Shown here piece by piece: positions 23,118 through 26,762 of a DNA stretch of 26,762 bases. Made by a program: the position numbers and the translations under genes. The notes beneath the pieces are model-generated. The model was not told the origin of the DNA. It saw nothing but the letters and a program-made list of their open reading frames with translations, and ran no database searches. How positions within the stretch are numbered: the stretch's first letter is position 1; each line of letters begins with the position of its first letter. Source of the stretch: an uncultured Collinsella sp. (GTDB taxonomy: Bacteria > Actinomycetota > Coriobacteriia > Coriobacteriales > Coriobacteriaceae); assembly GCA_902494625.1 (NCBI GenBank), contig CABUUB010000022.1, positions 1 through 26,762 of the forward strand, in the 5' to 3' direction.

Positions 23118-24551
23118 ATGGCTGTTATTAATGTGCTGCCTTCGGATGGGAAGGTTATTGACGAGGGTCCTGTTGGTTGCTCTGTTGATGTTTGCAATGA
23201 TGACTTCCGTTTTCTAGATGTTGGCTTGCCACCCGAGATCCTGCGTTTAAAGGATGCGGGGTATCTTTCGCAGGCTATTGAGGCTTGCGACCGCCTACTT
23301 GCCCAAAATCCCGATCCCTCGCTTGCTGCCTGCGTTCGTGCCGAGCGGTATCGCATGATCGAGACGCCGCTTCATTTTTCGGTGTCGCGCGATCGAGCTA
23401 TTGCGATGATTCGCGAGGAGTGGCCTGAGTTTACCGAGGGGCAGTTTGACGATCTGATTGACCGTAAGCGTATTGACTGGCGCTTTATCGATGGCGAGCT
23501 GTTCGTTCTCGACAACTTCCTCGATTCGCTTCGCGTATATCCCAAAGAGGTCCCCGGCATGCGTCCCGATCCTACGGACGGAATTGCACTGCGCAACGAG
23601 ATGCTCAAGGAGATGGAGTTGCAAAATGGATTGGCTCGCGTCATTACGCTTAAAGCATCTGTGTCTGTCCCCGGCGCTCTAGAGGGGGAGACCGTTCGCG
23701 CTTGGCTTCCCGTTGCCGCCACCTGCCACCAGCAGTCTCGGGTCGAGATTCTCGACATGACGCCGGAGGGTGCTGTTGCTTCCGCGAACGCTTCGGCGCG
23801 TACCGCCTCGTGGTCTTCTTCGAGTGAACGCTCATTCTCGGTGACCTATCGTTATCACATCGATGCTGCTTATTGTGATGTCTACGGTGGCACACTTCCG
23901 GCTCATCCGCGTATGGACGCGCCTCTGCCCGAGGATATTTCCGAGGATCGTCCGCACATTGCATTTACGCCGTATCTGCAGCAGCTGACGGCCGGTGTTG
24001 TTGACGGACTCGAGGATCCGCTCGATCGCGCCCGTGCTATCTATGATTATCTGACGCAGTATGTCGACTATCGCTATCAACCGCCGTACTTGCTTTTGGG
24101 ATCTATTGCCGATGACTGCGCGCATTCGCTCCGCGGCGATTGCGGCGTTATGGCGCTCACGTTTATCACCATGTGCCGCATCGCGGGCGTGCCTGCCCGT
24201 TGGCAGAGCGGCCTGTATGTTGCTCCCGATTCGGTGGGGCCGCACGATTGGGCTGAGTTCTATACGCCACAGACCGGTTGGCTTAACGCCGACGTATCGT
24301 TCGGTTCCTCGGCGCGCAGGATGGGGGAGGAGTGGCGTCGTCGTCACTACTTTGGCAATCTCGACCCGTGGCGTATGGTGGCCAACAATCGATTCCAGGC
24401 TGAATTTGTGCCTGCTTTCGATGGCGTGCGTGAGGACCCCTATGACAACCAGATGGGCGAGGCCTCGGTTGACGGACGTGGATGTCGTAAGCGGGAGATG
24501 TTGCGCAAGGTTGAGCTTATCGAAATGCTCGAAGTTCCATTTTCGGACTAA
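23118..24551 (+). CDS. Transglutaminase-like superfamily protein
   Basis: A 477-residue protein with a transglutaminase-like cysteine protease fold in its C-terminal half. The triad is visible: Cys342 in RGDCGVM, His376 in PHDWAEFY and Asp392 in WLNADVSFG. The N-terminal ~200 residues are not recognisable and include a short helical repeat-like stretch (AGYLSQAIEACDRLLAQNP). An immunoglobulin-like strand region precedes the catalytic part. No signal peptide or membrane helix is visible, so it should be cytosolic, and members of this group are thought to be peptidases or amidases rather than cross-linkers. I prefer the ATG at 23118 (TTGGAG upstream) because the in-frame ATG at 23082 lies inside a -10 box. 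Base composition is somewhat lower in GC than its neighbours near the start. It is a single gene, and its function is unknown. Confidence 0.8.
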   Translation: MAVINVLPSDGKVIDEGPVGCSVDVCNDDFRFLDVGLPPEILRLKDAGYLSQAIEACDRLLAQNPDPSLAACVRAERYRMIETPLHFSVSRDRAIAMIREEWPEFTEGQFDDLIDRKRIDWRFIDGELFVLDNFLDSLRVYPKEVPGMRPDPTDGIALRNEMLKEMELQNGLARVITLKASVSVPGALEGETVRAWLPVAATCHQQSRVEILDMTPEGAVASANASARTASWSSSSERSFSVTYRYHIDAAYCDVYGGTLPAHPRMDAPLPEDISEDRPHIAFTPYLQQLTAGVVDGLEDPLDRARAIYDYLTQYVDYRYQPPYLLLGSIADDCAHSLRGDCGVMALTFITMCRIAGVPARWQSGLYVAPDSVGPHDWAEFYTPQTGWLNADVSFGSSARRMGEEWRRRHYFGNLDPWRMVANNRFQAEFVPAFDGVREDPYDNQMGEASVDGRGCRKREMLRKVELIEMLEVPFSD

Positions 24552-24590
24552 TCAACAGAAAGCTGTGATAAACTAACTCACGCATTACGT

Positions 24591-24677
24591 GCCCGAGTGG
24601 CGGAATTGGCAGACGCAGTGGACTCAAAATCCACCGTTGGCAACAACGTGCGAGTTCGAGTCTCGCCTCGGGCACCA
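24591..24677 (+). tRNA. tRNA-Leu (anticodon CAA)
   Basis: The acceptor arm GCCCGAG (24591-24597) pairs with CTCGGGC (24667-24673), followed by discriminator A and an encoded CCA (24675-24677). The anticodon stem-loop TGGA-CTCAAAA-TCCA gives anticodon CAA, reading UUG. A long variable arm (CGTTGGCAACAACG) confirms a class II tRNA. The T-arm contains GTTCGAGTC. Length is 87 nt. Confidence 0.96.
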
Positions 24678-24696
24678 TATATGCAAGTGAGCGTTC

Positions 24697-24719
24697 AAGG
24701 GGGTCAAGGCTCCCTTTTT
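24697..24719 (+). terminator. Terminator after tRNA-Leu
   Basis: AAGGGGG (24697-24703) pairs imperfectly, with wobble, with CTCCCTT after a TCAAGG loop, followed by T5. It lies 19 bp after the tRNA. A better-paired copy lies 183 bp downstream. Confidence 0.7.
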
Positions 24720-24728
24720 CGTGCCGAA

Positions 24729-24842
24729 CTCGCGTGAGCGCGCGGAGCGTCAAGCAAACAGGCCCGTGGCCTGTTTGTAGCGGAGCGTGGCGAGGGCGCC
24801 ATGCGCCCGAAGCCCGGGGCTTCGCGGAGCGAAGGCCCTTCG
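24729..24842. repeat. Cluster of five short palindromes with recurring CGGAGCG
   Basis: Stems in order: CTC/GAG (24729-24738), CAAACAGGCC (24755-24764) with 24768-24777, GGGCGC (24794-24799) with 24803-24808, CGAAGCC (24808-24814) with 24818-24824, and CGAAGG (24830-24835) with 24837-24842. Most have tiny loops. The word CGGAGCG occurs three times between them, ending at 24749, 24787 and 24831. The cluster fills the space between the tRNA-Leu terminator and the second copy of the tRNA 3' end. Confidence 0.75.
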
Positions 24843-24905
24843 AGTCTCGCCTCGGGCACCATACATGCACCTGCGCTTCAAGGGGGTCAAGGCCCCCTTT
24901 TTCGT
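24839..24905 (+). repeat. Second copy of the tRNA-Leu 3' end and terminator
   Basis: 24839-24869 matches 24655-24685 in 30 of 31 positions, covering the T-loop, T-stem and acceptor 3' strand, the CCA and 8 bp beyond. The similarity continues through the terminator (to 24905). The shift is 184 bp. No 5' half of a tRNA precedes the second copy, so it cannot form a tRNA. It resembles an att-type duplication or the remains of a deleted second tRNA gene. Confidence 0.85.
24880..24902 (+). terminator. Terminator, second copy
   Basis: AAGGGGG (24880-24886) pairs perfectly with CCCCCTT (24893-24899) and a run of five T follows. It is a stronger version of the terminator at 24697-24719 and part of the same duplication. 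Confidence 0.8.
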
Positions 24906-24974
24906 GTACGTAATGTGATAACGCGCGGTACGTGTTATTATTCGCAAGGCGTTGTTCCCGCAATGCCCTAAAGA

Positions 24975-25103
24975 GGAACCCGAGGGTTCCCACCTTTTGG
25001 CGCCAATGAGCAGCTGACTGGTCATACAACTTAGATTCCCTTCCTCATTTCGAGGATGTCTATGTGTACGACCTGGTTGCAAAGAAGCGCCGGGTTATTT
25101 TTT
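24975..25103 (+). promoter_or_regulatory. infC leader with attenuator-like hairpin and alternative pairing
   Basis: The hairpin ACCTGG (25071-25076)/CCGGGT (25090-25095) pairs fully in RNA with one U-G pair and is followed by TATTTTTTT, a terminator shape directly upstream of infC. Upstream, GGAACCC (24975-24981) pairs with GGGTTCC (24984-24990). AACCCG (24977-24982) can instead pair with CGGGTT (25091-25096), which would open the terminator. IF3-L35-L20 operons are known to be controlled through structured leaders by L20 in Firmicutes and by L20 and IF3 in E. coli. That this leader works the same way is inference. Confidence 0.55.
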
Positions 25104-25123
25104 TATGAATGGAGGTAGGGAAA

Positions 25124-25678
25124 ATAGCTAAGTCTGATGACACCCGCATCAACGACGAGATCACTGCATCTTCGTGCCGTTTGATTGGCGTCGATGGCTC
25201 TCAGCTCGGCCTGTTCGCCATCCGCGATGCCCAGCGCGTCGCTGACGATCAGGGTCTCGACCTGGTCGAGATCGCTCCCAACGCGGAGCCGCCGGTCTGC
25301 AAGGTCATGGACTACGGTAAGTTCAAGTACCAGCAGGCCATGAAGGCCAAGGCCGCTCGTAAGAACCAGTCCAAGGTCGAGGTCAAGGAAATGAAGTTCC
25401 GACCCAAGATCGACGTTGGCGATTACGAGACCAAGAAGGGCCACGTTCTGCGTTTCCTCAAGAAGGGCGCACGCGTTAAGATTACCATCATGTTCCGCGG
25501 CCGTGAGATGGCTCACCCGGAGCAGGGTCTTAACGTTCTCGAGCGTCTCGCCGAGGATCTCAAGCCTTACGCTACGGTCGAGTCCAAGCCTAAGATGGAA
25601 GGCCGTAACATGCTTATGCTGCTCGCCCCGATTAAGGGCGCCTTCGATGAGGATAAAGCGGCAATCGATACCAAGTAA
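25124..25678 (+). CDS. infC: Translation initiation factor IF-3
   Basis: IF3 binds the 30S subunit, prevents premature 50S joining and rejects non-standard start codons. Recognisable segments are TRINDEI near the N-terminus, LDLVEIAPNAEPPVCKVMDYGKFKYQ in the linker region, and the C-terminal IMFRGREMAHPEQG and SKPKMEGRNMLMLLAP. From the start chosen here it has 184 residues, a normal size. The ATG at 25109 in frame has no ribosome site, because its own GGAGG (25111-25115) lies at or after it. That GGAGG is eight bases before an in-frame ATA at 25124. I therefore prefer an AUA start (AKSDDTRIN), in line with the AUU-type starts known for infC, where IF3 limits its own synthesis. It is the first gene of infC-rpmI-rplT. 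Confidence 0.93.
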   Translation: MAKSDDTRINDEITASSCRLIGVDGSQLGLFAIRDAQRVADDQGLDLVEIAPNAEPPVCKVMDYGKFKYQQAMKAKAARKNQSKVEVKEMKFRPKIDVGDYETKKGHVLRFLKKGARVKITIMFRGREMAHPEQGLNVLERLAEDLKPYATVESKPKMEGRNMLMLLAPIKGAFDEDKAAIDTK

Positions 25679-25710
25679 CTAGTGTTCTGTAACCGATTAA
25701 GGAGTATTTC

Positions 25711-25902
25711 ATGCCTAAGATGAAGTCCCACAGCGGCACCAAGAAGCGTTTCCGCAAGACTGGTACCGGCAAGCTTATGCGCGCCAAGGCTTTCAAGAGC
25801 CACATCCTGAGCAAGAAGTCCACCAAGCGTAAGCGTGGCTTCCGTCAGGAGACCGAGATCGCCGCTGCCGACCGCAAGGTCATCAAGTCGCGTCTCGCCT
25901 AA
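25711..25902 (+). CDS. rpmI: 50S ribosomal protein L35
   Basis: A 63-residue, strongly basic protein of the large ribosomal subunit, normal for L35. The N-terminal PKMKSHSGTKKRFRKTGTGK and the middle KSHILSKKSTKRKR segments are diagnostic. AAGGAG lies just upstream of the ATG at 25711. It sits 32 bp after infC and 46 bp before rplT, in the conserved infC-rpmI-rplT order. Confidence 0.97.
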   Translation: MPKMKSHSGTKKRFRKTGTGKLMRAKAFKSHILSKKSTKRKRGFRQETEIAAADRKVIKSRLA

Positions 25903-25948
25903 GTTCGCGTTCCCGTTTTTCGTTTTACCGTCTAGGAGTTGATAGAAC

Positions 25949-26308
25949 ATGGCACGTATTAAGCGCGCTGTTGCCGCCAAGAAGAAGCGCCGTACCGTTA
26001 TGCACCGTGCGAAGGGTTACTACGGTGCCGCTTCGCGTACTTACAAGCATGCTAAAGAGCAGGTCCAGCACTCCCTGCAGTATCAGTATCGTGATCGCCG
26101 CAACAAGAAGCGCGAGATCCGCTCTCTCTGGATCACCCGTATCAACGCTGCTGCTCGCCTGAACGACATCTCTTACTCTCAGTTCATGCACGGCCTGAAG
26201 GTTGCCGGCATCGAGCTCGACCGTAAGGTCCTGGCTCAGATGGCTTACGAGGACATCGAGTCCTTCAACGAGCTGGCTGCCATTGCCAAGAAGGCTCTCG
26301 AGGCCTAA
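25949..26308 (+). CDS. rplT: 50S ribosomal protein L20
   Basis: A 119-residue basic protein that binds 23S rRNA early in 50S assembly and often acts as the repressor of its own operon. ARIKRAVAAKKKRRTVMHRAKGYYG at the start, and RDRRNKKREIRSLWITRINAA in the middle, are typical of the family. TAGGAG precedes the ATG at 25949. It is the last gene of the operon, and a terminator starts 20 bp downstream. Confidence 0.97.
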   Translation: MARIKRAVAAKKKRRTVMHRAKGYYGAASRTYKHAKEQVQHSLQYQYRDRRNKKREIRSLWITRINAAARLNDISYSQFMHGLKVAGIELDRKVLAQMAYEDIESFNELAAIAKKALEA

Positions 26309-26327
26309 TAGATTCTGTTGAATCGCT

Positions 26328-26366
26328 AGGGGAGTGTCGCACTGTGCGCGGCACTCCCTCTTTTTT
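26328..26366 (+). terminator. Rho-independent terminator of infC-rpmI-rplT
   Basis: GGGAGTG pairs with CACTCCC (within 26328-26336 and 26352-26359), and T6 follows at 26361-26366. The inner part pairs imperfectly. Confidence 0.9.
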
Positions 26367-26762
26367 ATCGAAAGCGCTGGTTTACATAGCAAAAAGCGCG
26401 GGTAGATAAACACATACAGGTGACCGATCTTTATATATCTCTTAATCGAAGGGTCATCATCTGATACGTGCAGCATTTCTGCACCAGCCTTTCTATTGCT
26501 TATATAGGAAGCGATATGTTGTGTAGGACTTGTGAAGAGTGGAATTGACGTCCCACATCGCTTCGCGGTCTGGCAATATATCTCCTTGCCGCGCGGCCCG
26601 GTCGGACCGGGAACCAGCGCAGGCGTGCACCTTGAGAACCGGATACTGCGAGGATGGACACTTACTTCAGTGTCGCATCCGGGCAGACATCGAACCATTT
26701 GAAATGGTCTAACTTGGATTTGTTTTTCGCAAGGCCGCCGAGAGGCGGCCCCGAGAAATTCC
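26367..26762 (+). other. Gene-free region, probably the promoter and leader of an rRNA operon continuing past the window
   Basis: No credible gene lies in these 396 bp. TTGAGAAC at 26632-26639 resembles the boxA-like antitermination element found before 16S rRNA in Gram-positive bacteria. It is surrounded by hairpins: CCCGGT/ACCGGG (26597-26611), GGATG-ACACT with AGTGT-CATCC (26652-26680), ACCATTT/AAATGGT (26694-26708) and GGCCGCC/GGCGGCC with a GAGA loop (26733-26750). A+T-rich sequence at 26380-26520 contains candidate promoter parts such as TTTACA (26381-26386), but no convincing pair. The 16S gene itself is not in the window, so this call is inference. Confidence 0.45.

Noticed and set aside
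24685..24839. Second tRNA gene or integrase gene between the tRNA-Leu copies
   Set aside because: The interval is too short, has no 5' tRNA half and no coding frame; only short palindromes are present.
25925..26698. 257-codon minus-strand frame overlapping rplT and the terminator
   Set aside because: It covers rplT, a strong terminator and the hairpin-rich leader, and its translation resembles no family.

Overview
The window looks like a chromosomal segment from a high-GC, gut-type actinobacterium of the class Coriobacteriia; Collinsella is my best guess. That assignment rests on codon and GC style, on the clostridial-type single-chain PurL, on a RecJ-helicase fusion and on palindrome-rich intergenic DNA. 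It comes from recall and was not confirmed by any search. Most of the window is housekeeping sequence, with the unusual material concentrated in intergenic DNA.

Layout. Positions 1-2448 (minus) hold the N-terminal two thirds of purL, which runs off the left edge. A CPA2-type cation/proton antiporter follows on plus (2633-4195). Between it and a convergent short-chain dehydrogenase (4666-5415, minus, resembling BaiA bile-acid 3-alpha-hydroxysteroid dehydrogenases) lies a strikingly regular array of six palindromic units with a 62-bp period. Homoserine dehydrogenase (5636-6979, minus) has its own terminator. A 474-bp gap follows that carries the fossil C-terminus of a second branched-chain amino acid binding protein.

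Positions 7454-12315 are a complete branched-chain amino acid ABC importer operon, livJ-livH-livM-livG-livF, closed by a strong terminator. Intercistronic hairpins follow the binding protein gene. Then come a 69-bp palindromic element, a cutC-family gene coupled to a GalT/HIT-like DUF4931 gene, and a convergent BASS-family transporter. Positions 15274-20937 carry a 1095-residue RecJ nuclease fused to a RecQ-like DEAH helicase, followed 15 bp later by a bifunctional Rel (p)ppGpp synthetase/hydrolase. A metallo-beta-lactamase-fold hydrolase and class II fructose-bisphosphate aldolase (fba) come next. A 92-bp nested hairpin with a decayed tandem copy follows fba, and then a transglutaminase-like protein.

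The right end holds tRNA-Leu(CAA), a second copy of its 3' end and terminator 184 bp downstream with a cluster of short palindromes between, and the infC-rpmI-rplT translation operon. That operon has an attenuator-like leader and probably an AUA start codon for IF3. A strong terminator closes it. The last ~400 bp have no gene and look like the start of an rRNA operon leader, with a TTGAGAAC boxA-like motif and several hairpins.

I saw no phage, transposase, CRISPR or toxin-antitoxin genes. The items most worth a second look are the 62-bp palindrome array and its relative after fba, the RecJ-helicase fusion, the tRNA 3' end duplication, the infC leader and start codon, the livJ fossil and the BaiA-like dehydrogenase.
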